A stretch of 64,000 nucleotides of DNA from the NCBI RefSeq assembly GCF_047675955.1, contig NC_132904.1, positions 84,015,447 to 84,079,446 of the forward strand. Direction: 5' to 3'. Below the pieces are notes generated by a model. That model saw nothing but the letters and a program-made list of their open reading frames with translations, made no database searches and was not told the origin of the DNA. This stretch comes from Chlorocebus sabaeus. Its lineage: Eukaryota > Chordata > Mammalia > Primates > Cercopithecidae. Within the stretch, counting starts at the first letter, position 1. The number at the start of each line of letters is the position of its first letter. Of this stretch, positions 22,431-34,139 are shown piece after piece. The position numbers and the translations under genes were made by a program.

Positions 22431-23364
22431 TGCATTCCTTATGGGTTGTGGGGTCTATTTAGCTACAAGCTCAAGTGGTTACCCTATGGAAACCAGAGGA
22501 AAGACAACTAGCTTGGTGGTAGAGATGAGGTTCTCCCTGAAGGAAGTAACATTTCTTTTATTCACCTGGGACAGAGGCTAGTCATTAGCAGCAGATCAGA
22601 CCTTGGAAAGCAGGCCACAGCTAGGCAACGGAAGCTCACAGGCCTTGTTCTCTGAGTTCTGGTTATGAAGTGTGTAGATGTGCTCCAGGAGGCCATACCT
22701 GGATGGCTAAAGGCCTGTTATACAGTTTGGCAAGTAGGGGCCCCAAGCTGAAGATGGCTCAGCAAACATTGTAATAAGAATATCCAGTTGTATTTTACTC
22801 TCTGTATTTTCTCTCTTAATCCATGATCTTTAGTGCAGTATTATTTAAATATTGCAGCCTAGCCTCAGTGGGCCTCTGGAGGGAACTAGGGGAGGGTTTT
22901 GTTTCCACTTCTGTCCTGGAGTATAGAGCAGAGTACTTTGAAGCCTCTGAGGTCATGACAGTAGGAATCAAGAAAAGATTCTCTTGGGGATTAGCAGTTG
23001 GGATGGGGCCAGGCCCCTTTCCTCCTTTGCTTACGTTGGAAGAAGGTTTTGGATATATTGGATCATAGGTTTCCTTACATAAGCACACGTGAAGTATCTT
23101 ATTAATGTTCAGTCATCTTGCATGGGCCTCACTTTTTACACAGCCTCGTGTGAGGCATGATGTCCCTGTTGAACATCAGCTGAACATCACCCAAGAGTCA
23201 GGGGGAGACAGCTGGAGACCACAGCAATAGGGCTTTGCATCTTGGAGGGAACAAGACGGTATAATCTTTGAATCTTGGGGTTTACCATTAGATACGCTGA
23301 TATGTAGGACTGAAAGAGGCCTGAGCCCCTGTGCCTGGCTTCTCAGAAAGTATTGGGAATGCAG
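22431..23364. other. No recognisable feature
   Basis: Anonymous sequence. Overlapping frames of 81-90 residues on both strands at 22816-23088 have no domain or homology I recognise. Confidence 0.4.
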
Positions 23365-24035
23365 CAGAACATGACAGCTAAGTGCCCAGCCTTCGCAGCT
23401 GGACTGGATTTGAGTTCCGGATGTACTCTTTTCTGGTTGGACAACTTTTTAAACCTCTCTATTGCTTATTTCTTTTATTCATAAAATATAGATGACTATG
23501 ATAGTGTCCTAGTCCATTTGTGCTGCTATAAAGATAGAAAACCTGAGACTGGGTAATTTATAAAGAAAAGAGGTTTATTTGACTCTCGGTTCTGCAGGCT
23601 GTACAGGAAGCATGGCACTAACACCTGCTTCAGATGAGGGCCTCAGGCTGCTTCTGCTTATGGTGGAATGTGAAGAGGAGCTGGAGTGTACAGATCACAT
23701 AGTGAGAGAGGAAGCAAAGAAAGAGAGAAGTGCCAAGTATGGGAACTCTCACAGGAACTAACAGAGTGAGAACTCACTCATTCATTACCTCTAGGACAGC
23801 ACCAAGCCATTAATGAGAGATCTGCCCCCATGACCCAAACACCTCCCATTAGGGCCCACCTCCAATATTGGATATCACATTTCAATATGAGATTTGGAGG
23901 GGTCAAACATCCAAACTATAACAGATAACATGTATCATGTAGGGTTGCTCTGAAGATGAAAATAAATAATATATTTAGCTGACCGCCATACCTGGCACAA
24001 TGTAAGTGCTCAGTGTAGCCATTATTATGACTAAT
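23365..24035 (+). mobile_element. MIR, split by an MLT1A0-like LTR
   Basis: The left piece 23365-23504 has ACTGGATTTGAGTTCCGGAT, CTTTTTAAACCTCTCTATTG and TTCATAAAATATAGATGACT. The right piece 23924-24035 continues with TAGGGTTGCTCTGAAGATGA, CATACCTGGCACAATGTAAG and TGCTCAGTGTAGCCATTATT. The two halves join without overlap around the LTR. Confidence 0.8.
23505..23923 (-). mobile_element. MLT1A0-like solo LTR, antisense
   Basis: It starts TGTCCTAGTCCATTTGTGCT and ends CCAAACTATAACA (TG...CA). Inside are ACCTGAGACTGGGTAATTTA, CTGCAGGCTGTACAGGAAGC, ACCAAGCCATTAATGAGAGA, CCCATGACCCAAACACCTCC and CATTTCAATATGAGATTTGG. Flanking 5-bp sequences GATAG (23500-23504) and GATAA (23924-23928) fit an imperfect target duplication. 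A 419-bp solo LTR. Confidence 0.85.
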
Positions 24036-25009
24036 TATGGAAGCTTGTCGAGATAGTGCCTCATTTAGGGTGTGTGATTAGAGGGTGAGATTGGGAGAGT
24101 ATCCCAGGCAGGAATTTAGTCACTGTTCTACTCTCTAGGACACTTTCTAGACTTCCTTGGATTTTCACTTGGGCAAAAATGGAAATAATGGGAACCTATT
24201 CCTGGCTATATTGGTAAGTAAATAGGAATATAATGAAACCTCATCAAACATAAAAATGACAGCAAACTGTTGTGGCATCTGGGCATTTGGTGTGCATGTG
24301 TGGGTACGTGTTTAATGTGGGTCATTGGTGGTGTGTTGGTGTTGCAAAGCAGGAGGAAGTTCATATAAAGCTTGGTTTAGGTGTCAAGCTTGAGGACCTG
24401 CCATGCACTGAGAGAATTTGAGAGATAGTTTATTATTCACACAGAGGAGAGCTGAGCAGGCACAAGCAGGTCCAGGTAGGTTTGGGCAAAGCAAAGGGAG
24501 TGGCTTTGGGCCTTTACAGTGGCTGAGAAGTGGGGCTGGGAACAGTTCCTGCATGTCGACAATTTAAATATTCCAGTGGTACCAAAGGAGGAGATGAGGT
24601 CATGGGCCTTCTTATCAGCCTGCCCAGATGTGGGGCAGAAAGGAAGAGAGGGCAAGGCCTGAAAGGAATTATCAATCCAACATAAAAAACGAAGTGTGAC
24701 TCTCCATTACAATCAGTTATAAAGGGGATAAGAAATAAATACCACAGAAAACCACTTTAAAATAGCAAATCTCTACCATAGCAAATTGTTACTAATATGT
24801 GAATGAATCAACAAAGGCACAAATGTACCATAACCCCAGAGACTGGTATAGGGGGTAGCCAGCACTTTCATGCCTTTGGCCTGAGGGATTTACTGTCCCG
24901 TAAAGAAGACTGAAGATGTGAATGACTCTCTACTAGGGCTTTTGAAACACTCAAGGTGAGAAATGGCGTTGGCCTGAACCAAGTAGTTTTGGATATGGAG
25001 GAAGGTAGG
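24036..25009. other. No recognisable feature
   Basis: Mostly anonymous. A 72-residue minus-strand frame at 24437-24655 shows no recognisable domain. Confidence 0.4.
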
Positions 25010-25520
25010 TTTCATTCATTCATCACCCTAACTGAGTGCTTATGTGTGCCAGCCCTGTCCTAGGGGACCTGTGACACACACTGAATAAGAGAGAAACAGG
25101 TCCATTTTTGCAGGGTACTCAGTCAGGCAAACAACTATAATGGTATTATATATTATATAATATGACTAAGTGTTTTTCTTGGAGTGTGAAAGCCCATACC
25201 CAGGATGCTGGCAAAGGAAATAAGGAGGGAGAGAAGTGGTAGTAGAGAGAACTCAACAAGGAGATAGAAGTGATAGAATTTGGTAGAGGATTAAATGTGG
25301 GAGGGGAAGACTGACAAAGGCATCTGTGTGGAGGGAGGCACCGTTCTTTGAAGTAGGTAATACCCAAGGAGAAGAAGACTAGTGGGGAAGGTGTGGATTT
25401 AATTTTGGATACGCTGTATTTGAGATGCCTGTAGGACAGTCCATTTGAAATGCCCCCAAATCTTCTGCAGAGAGAGACCTGGACTAGCAATACGGTCCTG
25501 GGGGTGAGAAGAAAAGCTGT
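25010..25520 (+). mobile_element. L2
   Basis: TCATTCATCACCCTAACTGA, GTGTGCCAGCCCTGTCCTAG, then TTTAATTTTGGATACGCTGT, TTTGAGATGCCTGTAGGACA and AGAGAGACCTGGACTAGCAA follow L2 order. An AT dinucleotide expansion (25145-25165) lies in the middle. Confidence 0.65.
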
Positions 25521-26224
25521 TGCAATTAGAGTCCCTGGCTGGCTATCAGGTTACCCAGGGAGGGAGTGTAAGGCATGACAATGGCTCCGGACGCACACTG
25601 AGGAACGTCAAGGCTAGGGACTGGCACAGAAAGGAACCTCTGTTGGGCAAAGGCTCTCAGCCCAGATTTTAAGCACTGGCATAGGTGGTTTGCTGAGATG
25701 GCCTCAGCAACACAGGAGGAGGCCAGAGTCAGGAAGGAGCAATCTAAGAGCTCACACTTGTGGGTTGTCCCTGTGGAATCTCAGAAGTATTGGGACATTA
25801 GTGGCTACCAGGCTTTTGAAGGAGGCCTGGGCTACCAGCTTTTATCCTTAGTGGGAGCAAGATCAGAGAACTACTGGGTAATGTGACCCCATGAGCTCAC
25901 TGTGTTGCAGTTCAAGGACCCCAGGGTTATCTTTGTGATTTGTGTCTTCTACCCTGCACAGATGGCTTCGGTCTCACTGAGATCAAGAGGAACCATTTTG
26001 TGTTTGTGGAGAAGTCAGTGACAGACATGGATTAAAGGCATTTGTTTGCATCTACTTACCTTGGTTGGCAGCAGATCACGACCACCTGACTGCTAGACAG
26101 GTGTGGAGCCAAGGGGCAAGCATGCCCGTTGACATGGTGATCATTCACCTGATTGGAAGTGAGGTGCCGAAGTGTGTCTGCGTTCTAGTGGAGAAACCAC
26201 TCCTGGAGAACTGGAGATGGATGG
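25521..26224. other. No recognisable feature
   Basis: Anonymous sequence; frames of 62-65 residues only, with no recognisable product. Confidence 0.4.
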
Positions 26225-26350
26225 GCTTTGGGGCAGAGCAGATCTGGTATTACAAGCTCTGATTGTTTCCTACTAGCTCTGTGAGATTGGGCAAATGGCC
26301 TCTGAGTTTCTATTTCCTTGTCTTCAGAAAAATGAGAATTATTCATGTGA
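26225..26350 (+). mobile_element. MIR
   Basis: CTACTAGCTCTGTGAGATTG, GGCAAATGGCCTCTGAGTTT and CCTTGTCTTCAGAAAAATGA match the MIR core. Confidence 0.7.
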
Positions 26351-26699
26351 ATAAAGACAAATGCAGATATGAGTGACTGGCATAACTAAGGTGCACAGGA
26401 AGACAGCCTGCACTTCCAGTATGCATTTCATGCCATGTCTTTACCTCCTGTGGCATACTTGAATCTGAGATTTCTTTGAGCCTAGAATTTGAGTGCCGAT
26501 TGGAACTTGAATTCTTCTGTTCACACTCAGGTCCTGGAGGGAGGATATGTGAAATGTGCTTTAAACCCTGTTGAATTTCTAGCAACTTGAATTTGAATGG
26601 GTCCTCTGAGTTTAAAAAATATTCTATCATACTTTGTTTCTGCCTCCCCAAAAGAAGTGTTTAGGTTTTTATCCAATGCTTTAAGGCTCTCCGAGGACA
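26351..26699. other. No recognisable feature
   Basis: Anonymous. A 102-residue minus-strand frame (26343-26651) looks like chance: no domain, no splice or start context of note. Confidence 0.4.
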
Positions 26700-26815
26700 A
26701 CATCATGGAGGAGGAAGAACACTGGCTTTGAATCCTGGCTCTGTCACTTTCTTACGCTGTGGCCGTGGCTGAGACCTGTCTTGAGTGTGTTTTGTCACCT
26801 GCAAAATGGGCAAAA
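26700..26815 (+). mobile_element. MIR, left half
   Basis: CTTTGAATCCTGGCTCTGTC, ACTTTCTTACGCTGTGGCCG and GTCACCTGCAAAATGGGC match MIR. The tail of the same element seems to resume at about 27950 (CTACCTAAGGGAGTTGTTGG, GGCTTTGTAAATGTCAAAGG). Confidence 0.7.
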
Positions 26816-27945
26816 GCAGGGCAGGTTTCAGGTTTTGTGGGGCCTGAAGCCTATACAATTTGGGGCCCTCTTTAAGAGAAAGAACACAAAATTATGAATA
26901 TAAACTTAGGTACAAAACTTACCTTTAGAATAAGAAAATAAATCAACATAAATTATAAATTTAAAAAATGCCACAAATACTATATAATTTAGAAAAATAG
27001 TTTACTTAAATTATTTAACTACCTGACAGATCTCTACAATGCTTTCCCTCCTTACCTCTTTTGGCTGATTACTCTTTGATTATCTTTTCATAGGACCATA
27101 ATTTTGTAATAGCCTTGTCTATAGAGAGTATAGAAGGATACTCTATTCTTCTTGCATGCTGATCAAAGTTTGTATTATTGTGAGGTTTTTTTTTAAGCTT
27201 TATTAATTATTGTGTAATTTTTTTTTTTTTTTTGAGACTGAGTTTCACTTTGTCGCCCAGACAGGAGTGCAGTGGTATAATCTTGGCTCACTGCAACCTC
27301 TACCTCCCAGGTTCAAGCGATTCTCATGCCTCAGCCTCCCGAGTAGCTGGGATTACAGGCCCACCACCATGCCCAGCTAATTTTTGTGTTTTTAGTAGGG
27401 ACAGGGTTTCCCCATGTTGGCCAGGCTGGTCTCAAACTCCTTACCTCAAGTGATCTGCCTGCCTCGGACTCCCAAAGTGCTGGGATTACAGGCATGAGCC
27501 ACCGCACCTGCTGTAAATTTTTAGAATTGTCTATTTTGGAAAATGTTCTATCGTTTTATGTATGTAGTAAGACATGAAGTATTCTTGTATAGTACTTGTA
27601 TTAAGCACTCTCTGAAATGACAATATTCTTCGATGAGCTTGTTATGAGTGTCCTATATTGTCATTGTCAAAGTGTTAATTAGCAGAAAATGTTCTAATGC
27701 ATTCTTGTGATTCCCTCCTCCTCATTAATTGGATTATCAGATAATCCAGAAGCCTGTCTATTACTTCTGTTTGGAATTTATCTCATTCTTTGAGATAAAT
27801 TAACTGTATTTGTCTATGATCTGAATTTTGCTTTTGTTATAATTGTATCTCAATGTCAGAATAATTTCTGTTGATTTCATAGCTCATTTATTTTATTAAT
27901 TTATTTGAATATTCTCCCAGTCCCTTAATAAATCAGTAATCTGCA
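26816..27945. mobile_element. Old hAT-like DNA transposon remnant (tentative), with Alu inside
   Basis: It sits between two halves of a MIR. It starts CAGGGCAGGTTTCAGGTTTT and carries a GGGGCCTGAAGCC ... TTTGGGGCCCTCTTTAAGA block resembling hAT-Tip100 (Zaphod-type) ends. The remainder is AT-rich and looks like decayed antisense coding sequence. No matching right-hand inverted repeat is visible, so the assignment is an inference from position and the left end. Confidence 0.35.
27222..27513 (-). mobile_element. Alu, antisense
   Basis: Poly(T), TTTGAGACTGAGTTTCACTT, ending GAGCCACCGCACCTGC. Target duplication about TGTAATTTTT / TGTAAATTTTT. Confidence 0.95.
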
Positions 27946-27999
27946 TTGATCCTACTACCTAAGGGAGTTGTTGGAGTGAACAGGCTTTGTAAATGTCAA

Positions 28000-28815
28000 A
28001 GGTTATGTCTTCCTAATTGACACTATTCTCTCCTATGCCCCTCTCCTGCCACTCAGCACACCCCAGGACTCTGCAGAGTGTGTCTCCCATTGTAAGTATA
28101 CATGGAAGGATCTATGAGTTGAGTTCTTGGTTCCCTTGCTAAAAGCCAGGAGGAAAGAAAAGGAAGGAAACAGAGTAATAATTCTTTTTGGTTATTGTAC
28201 TTTTACATCATGTTTCACTCTAACATAAACACGATGAAGTATAACACACAACTTTATATAAAAGCCTGTTTTAGAAAAAATAATCCCAGAATTTCCTAAT
28301 TTCTGATAAGGAGTATTTGACCAGGGCTTCAGGAATGTACTCTGTTTTGGCAGCCTGGGCCATAGGCACCAAATGGAGGCCACTACTGGTTCCTAGCCCT
28401 TCCCCATATCCATTAATCCTCAGACTGTGTTCCTGATAGGACTCCTGGGCTGTGCAGGCATAGCTCACCCCACATTTTATCTGACTGTTATCTCCTCCTG
28501 CCAATGCTCCCATTCCCTGAAATCTCTTCAAGAATACCTGAAGGGCAGGCTTTCTGCACAGCACCAACACTTCTGCAGCTTGGGTGTAAATGTCAAATCC
28601 AAAGCAATCTACCTTTAAAGAAATATTTTCCTATTTGAAACTCACCCCTCCCATGAAGGAAATTAATTGCACTTGATAATTCTCTTAAAATGAGTAATGG
28701 AGTAGGTATAGCCTTAAAAATGTGCTGTTGGCATTTTTGTTTGTTTTTCTAAGTGCAGTTAATTAAATTCTGGTGATTCCAGTGAGCTGTCTGCAGAACA
28801 CAGAGTTATTACTTC
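28000..28815. other. No recognisable feature
   Basis: Anonymous. Overlapping frames at 28271-28570 (minus, 99 residues) and 28427-28618 (plus) show no domain. Confidence 0.4.
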
Positions 28816-28819
28816 CCCC

Positions 28820-29005
28820 TGAATGTCTCCCTGATTTCCCAGGCAGAGTTAGGAGCATCTTCCTTTTTCTCTGGCCACCCCCTGCAATGCTGTGTGTTCT
28901 CTCCCATCATAAGACTCATCCTGTTATTATTATTAACCTACTTCTCTGCTTCCTATACTAAATGTCAGTGCCTTGAGGATAAGAACTATGATTTTTTTTG
29001 GTCAT
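28820..29005 (-). mobile_element. L2 fragment, antisense
   Basis: A pyrimidine-rich block with TGCCTTGAGGATAAGAACTA at its right matches the reversed L2 3' part. Confidence 0.5.
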
Positions 29006-29929
29006 TAATCAGGTCTCACTACCTGCTAATGGAATCTTCCTACCTTAAATTCCCCTTGTAGTGGGTCCCTGGCATTTTCTGAACACAGATGGCTATGGGC
29101 GTCCTTTGTAGACTGCCTTGGAAGCTCACCTGTGCCCAGGTAGACCATCCCTAGTGTAGGCACATTTTATCCTGCCACCAGAAATCTAGGTCATGCCTGC
29201 TTATCCCTTCTGGCCTGGATAACAGTGGCCTTAACATATTGGATGGAGCCCTTTGAAGAGAGGACAGTTTCCACCCATGGCAATGAAGGCAGATGAGCTG
29301 ATTTTCCTTGTGAGTTCAGGCTTTTAGGTGCTGGCATGCCCCCTTGAGAACGGGCTCATCGGGATTCCCCTGGAAGGACAGGTCTTGGCTATTACCCAGC
29401 TAGTTGTTAATGCTGGGGCTCACCTTGGGGTTAAGGATGCCTTACTCTCAGAAGGCCTTGACAGGCTCAGCAGTAAGGCTTCCAAGGGAAAAGATTCCAA
29501 GACCTTGGCTGTGGGCTGCTCTTGGTCAGGCTGATTTCAGAAAGAAATACCATTGAGCTGAGATGGTGATGAATGGCTCTTGAAAACATAGGAAATTGGG
29601 TTTTGTGACAGGTCATTTATTTTCTCTCCTCCCTCTCTCCCCATAGCCACAAATAAATAAAGAAAGAAATATATAAACACATAAATACCACTCAATATTT
29701 CAACCAATTGAAGAAGCAGCAAAAAAATCCAATTACAATGTAGGAAAAGATACCTACCTATGATGTGCGTGGCTGTTCCCCAATAGAAATGCTAGGCAGA
29801 GAAAGGTGGGTGTTGATTTCTGATAAACTGCAACTCTGGGCAGTTGTTCAGCTGAAGATATTTGATCTCCCAAAGTGTCTCAGGCAGTGGCTGTCCCTGG
29901 ATGTAGACTTCTGTTTCAGAGAGCAGAAC
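29006..29929. other. No recognisable feature
   Basis: Anonymous. Frames up to 86 residues (29765-30025) without a recognisable domain. Confidence 0.4.
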
Positions 29930-30530
29930 CTCATTGAAAGACCTTCTGGTCTTATCTCCACTGTTATCCTGCAGGCCAGGTCACCACCATATGCCTCCTG
30001 GACTATGGAACTTTTCTTTTCATAAATCTCTTACTTCTGCTTGTGATCCTCTAACCCATCATTCACACGACAGACAGAATGATCTGTTCAAAAATAAATT
30101 AGATCACATCACATGCAGCCACACATCCCTTTTCTCTGCTACTTGATGACGCCAATCTGTTTTTCACACAAGAGCTTTTTGCATATTTTCTTCCTTCCCC
30201 TCTCTCTTTGCTGAACTAACTTCTATGCCTCCTTCAGGCCTCAACCCCAGAGATTATTTCTATACAGAGTCGCCCTCTGCCTTTCCTACCTAAAATTTGT
30301 CTTTTCCATTACTTACCCTCATAGTACCCTATGCTTTTCCTCCATGACACGTATTAGCATTTGTAATTATAGATTTATTTATTTACTGTTTGTTCTTTTT
30401 TCATACTGTAAGCTCCAAGAGGGCAGGGGCATAGTCTGTTTGGTTAATCATTGTGTATCTAATGTCTAGTACCATGTCTACTACATATAAGGTACTCATT
30501 AAATATTTGTTGAATGAAGGAATATGCAAT
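29930..30530 (-). mobile_element. L2, antisense
   Basis: ACAGAATGATCTGTTCAAAA, CCTCCTTCAGGCCTCAACCC, ATACTGTAAGCTCCAAGAGG, GCAGGGGCATAGTCTGTTTG and AAATATTTGTTGAATGAAGG follow the reversed L2 consensus to its 3' terminus. Confidence 0.85.
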
Positions 30531-30792
30531 GAGTTACTTTCCATATAATAGCTCAAATGAGTGGGGGCTAAAGCTTAGAAGCTTCAGGTAAAATAATTAG
30601 GAAAGGTCCTTAATACATGATTATTTTTATCTGCTGAGTTAAATGAGGGTCAAGGACTGGGACTAAGATTTAAGTTCTATCTACCTTGGTGTTTAGACAT
30701 AAAGAAACTTGTTTTATAGACAAGAATGGATTCCATAGAGGCCAATCAGAAGGAGAGACAACAGGGTTTCTGAGAAATAAATCATCCTGTGA

Positions 30793-31007
30793 CAGGATTT
30801 CTGAGCATAAGCATTATCGATATTTTGGGCTAGATAATTCTTTGATGAAGGGGAATGTCTTGTGCAGTATGAGTTTAGCAGTATCCCTGGCCTCTACCCA
30901 GTAAATTCCAGTGGCACCCTCCTTCTAGTTGAGAGAACCAAAAAATGTCTCCAGACAACGCCAAATGTACCCTGGAGGGAAAACTTTTCCCCTGTTGAGA
31001 ACTACTG
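30793..31007 (-). mobile_element. MER20 (hAT-Charlie), antisense
   Basis: GCATTATCGATATTTTGGGC, ATAATTCTTTGATGAAGGGG, GCAGTATCCCTGGCCTCTAC, AAATGTCTCCAGACAACGCC and CCTGTTGAGAACTACTG follow the reversed MER20 consensus over its full ~215-bp length. 8-bp flanks TCCTGTGA/CCCTAAGA are only partly alike. Confidence 0.85.
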
Positions 31008-31449
31008 CCCTAAGAGAAGAAATGACATAGCAGATTCCAGGACAGTACAGAATGCTGGAACGAAGAGCTGGTTCTGGGTGCATGGAGGTAGCTAATGTGA
31101 GCATTTATCCTATTCCTACCACCCTGTGGGTGTGTATGAAGCCTAGAAGGTAGGCATTAGGCCACTAATGATTATGATGCTTTGGATTTAAGCATTTTTG
31201 CTTTGGGAGCTCTCCCTGCCAGCTAAGCATAACATTGCAGGAACTATTTCCTCCAGGCGTTAAGGGGCAGTGGTATTGTCTTATATCAGTCATGGCATTC
31301 TGGACACAGCTTCAGTGCTGTCAAAGACCCTTTGTTGAACTGTCAGGATCTTGGGGTAGTGCTGGCTGCAGAATGGGGTGGTGATCTTCACTGATTCTGA
31401 GATAAGAAGTATTCCCAGGAATTCTCCATAAATATTTTGGAAGGAGTAT
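31008..31449. other. No recognisable feature
   Basis: Anonymous sequence before the L1MA-like fragment. Confidence 0.4.
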
Positions 31450-31616
31450 TTTATAAAATGGGTATACTACCCAAAGCAATCTACAGATTCAATGCAATCC
31501 CTATCAATATATCAACATCATTGTTCACAGACATAAAAAAATTTCTAAAATTTGTATGGAACCGAAAAAAAGCATGAATACCCAAAGCAATCCTATGCAA
31601 AAAGAATAAAGCTGGG
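31450..31616 (+). mobile_element. L1MA-like ORF2 fragment, left piece
   Basis: GGGTATACTACCCAAAGCAA, TCTACAGATTCAATGCAATC and AAATTTGTATGGAACCGAAA are L1 ORF2 C-terminal coding sequence. The element is cut at 31616 by another L1 and resumes at 38061 with GGTATCACATTACATTGACT, which is the next ORF2 segment. Confidence 0.85.
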
Positions 31617-33059
31617 TCAGAGGACAAGATGGCTGAACAGATGCAGCCAGGTGAAACAGCTACCACCAAGGGACTGAGATGACTGGTGTGCTTTTAACAG
31701 ATCTTCAGAGGAAAGGTGTCAAGAGTGAATGGAGGGAAGTCACAGAAGCTTGGCTGAAGAGAGAGAAAGCTGGGAACCCTACACAGGGCTACTGTGCAAT
31801 GGGACTCATGTTTGGACCACAACAGCTCTGAGGGAACAGGTGAGTTGAACTGGTAAGAAGCAACCCACTCTCACTGCAGCCCTCTGGAACCCCAGCAGCA
31901 GGAGACCCCTTGACCACCACAGACACTCGAGTTGGCAGAGACAGCTGCTTAGAGAAGTGGTAGGAGCAGCAAGCTGTCTGATGTGGAGCCCAGAGGGTGT
32001 GATGTGGGAACATCTATAGCAGAGCACAGCCAGAGATGGCCATCCCTCTAGGCTTGACTTGCTCCCATAAGAAACTTTAGCTCCAGAAGAACTATTGGAC
32101 CTGATCTCTGCAGGGAAGTCTTGCCCATCAGATGGGGCTGGTCCAACCTGGACGCCCTTGGTCTTCTGGCCTCTCCCAGAGCCCCAGCCTGGCTATGCCA
32201 GCTGGTAGGGTAGCCTTGGGTGCACTGGGGGCCTGCACCATAGCTTCTGTGCTGGTGGACCGTGCATGACTGGTGGAGAGCTCCAGCGATACATCTATAG
32301 CCACACACCAGCCTGCCTACTCCCTCCCCATACTGCAGCTTCCCCTTGGGCCCATGGCAACTCCCCATGTGACTTTGCTGGCATGTGTCTGCATGGGTGT
32401 GTTTTGCTTTCCTTGCCCCACCAGCATAGGGGAGTGCAGTTCACCCCCTCTTCCCCTGCCAACCACCATTGCAGATGGAGCCTTGGCTGGCACAGACTCA
32501 TCCAGCCCCACTGCTGCCAGTACTCTGCCCTTGCACTAACACTGTGCAGAGTACAGCAGATCCTCCCCGACCTTGAACGACCACTCCTGCTTATGAGACA
32601 CAGCAAAGGCACCCAGACCTCTGCCTGACAGCGCCCCACCCCCAAGTGAACACTACCTCTAGTGTGGCCATGCAAACAGTCTCCAGCAGGGACCTTCAGG
32701 GCCCCCCCTCTCCTCAGCTGTGTTGCCACTATAATTAATGCTTGCAGGGAGGCAGGCACTCTGGCACCTGCTAGTAGTCTGATGCACCTGCTGCCCCGTT
32801 GCCCCCACAGCACAGTGGATTTCAAACCTCAAGGAGTTGGAGAACAGAGTCAGGCCCAATACAAGTCCCCCAGAGTTAGAGCATACAGTCTAGGAGTTGG
32901 GACCTGAGCATTGGCTCCCTAAAATCTTACGGAAATGAAGCCAGTTGGCTGAATCTACCTTATACCACAACTAAACCCTCAACGTCATCAAATAGGATGA
33001 AAGAAAAAAAATCCAAAGGTCAGCAACCCCAAAGATTGAAGGTAGACAAGGCCACAAAG

Positions 33060-34072
33060 ATGAGAAAGAATCAGTGCAAGAACCCTGAAAGATAAAAAAG
33101 CCAGATTGTCTTCTTTCCTCCAAGTGTCTGCATCACCTCTCTAGCAAGGGTTCTGAACTGAGCTGAGATGGCTGAAATAACAGAAATAGAATTTGGAATA
33201 TGGATAAAAATGAAGACCATTGAGCTACAGGAGTATGTTGAAATACAATGCAAGGAAGCTAAAAATTGTGATAAAACAATGCACGAGCTGACAGACAAAA
33301 TAGACAGTATAAGAAGAATGTAACCAACCTGATAGAGCTGAAAAACTCACTATAAGAATTTCATAACATAATCACAATTATTAATAGAAGAATAGACCAA
33401 GTGAAGGAAAGAGTCTCAGAGCCTGAAGACTGGTTTTCTGGAATAAGACAGTCAGACAAGAATAAAGGATAAACAATAAAAAGGAATGAACAAAACCTCT
33501 GAGAAATATGGGATTATGTAAATAGAGCAAATCTATGATTCACTGGTGTCCCTGAAAAAGATGGGGAGAACAGAACCAACTTGGAAAACATATTTCAGGA
33601 TATCATCCATGAGAATGTCCTCAACCTAGCTAGAGAGGCCAACATTCAAATTCAGGAAATGCAGAGAACTGTAGCAAGATACATCACGAGAAGATCATCC
33701 CCAAGACACAGACTCATCAGATTCTCCAAGGTTGAAATTAAAGAAAAAATGTTAAAGGCAGCTAGAGAGAAAGGTCAGGTCACCTGGAAAGGGAAGCCCA
33801 TCAGACTAACAGTAGACCTCTCAGTGGAAACCCTACAAGCCAGAAGAGATTGGGGGCCAATATTCAACATTCTTAAAGAAAAGAAACTCCAACCAAGAAC
33901 CTCATATCCAGCCAAACTAAGCTTAATACGTGAAGGAGAAATAAGATCCCTTTTCAGACAAGCAAAGGCTGAGGGAATTTGTTACCACCAGACCTGCCTT
34001 ACAAGAGCTCCTGAAGGAAGCACTAAATATGGAAAGGAAAGAACATTACCAGCCACTACAAAACCAGACTGA
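33060..34072 (+). pseudogene. L1 ORF1p remnant in the 31.6-38.0 kb L1
   Basis: A start candidate ATGAGAAAGAATCAGTGC lies at 33060, but the first half is broken by stops. The frame 33581-34072 (163 residues) is intact and carries the central RRM and C-terminal domain: ARYITRRSSPRHRLIRFSKV, then a KAAREKGQVTWKGKPIRLTV segment, SVETLQARRDWGPIFNILKE and the end of the protein. Known role: RNA-binding chaperone of the L1 RNP. The N-terminal coiled-coil is not readable in one frame. Confidence 0.85.
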
Positions 34073-34139
34073 AGTACACAGACCAGTGATACTATAAAGC
34101 AACCACATAAACAAGTCTACATAATAACCAGCTAACATC

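Noticed and set aside
25136..25165. AT palindrome (ATTATATATTATATAAT) as an origin or cruciform site
   Set aside because: Low-complexity AT repeat inside an L2; no further supporting structure.
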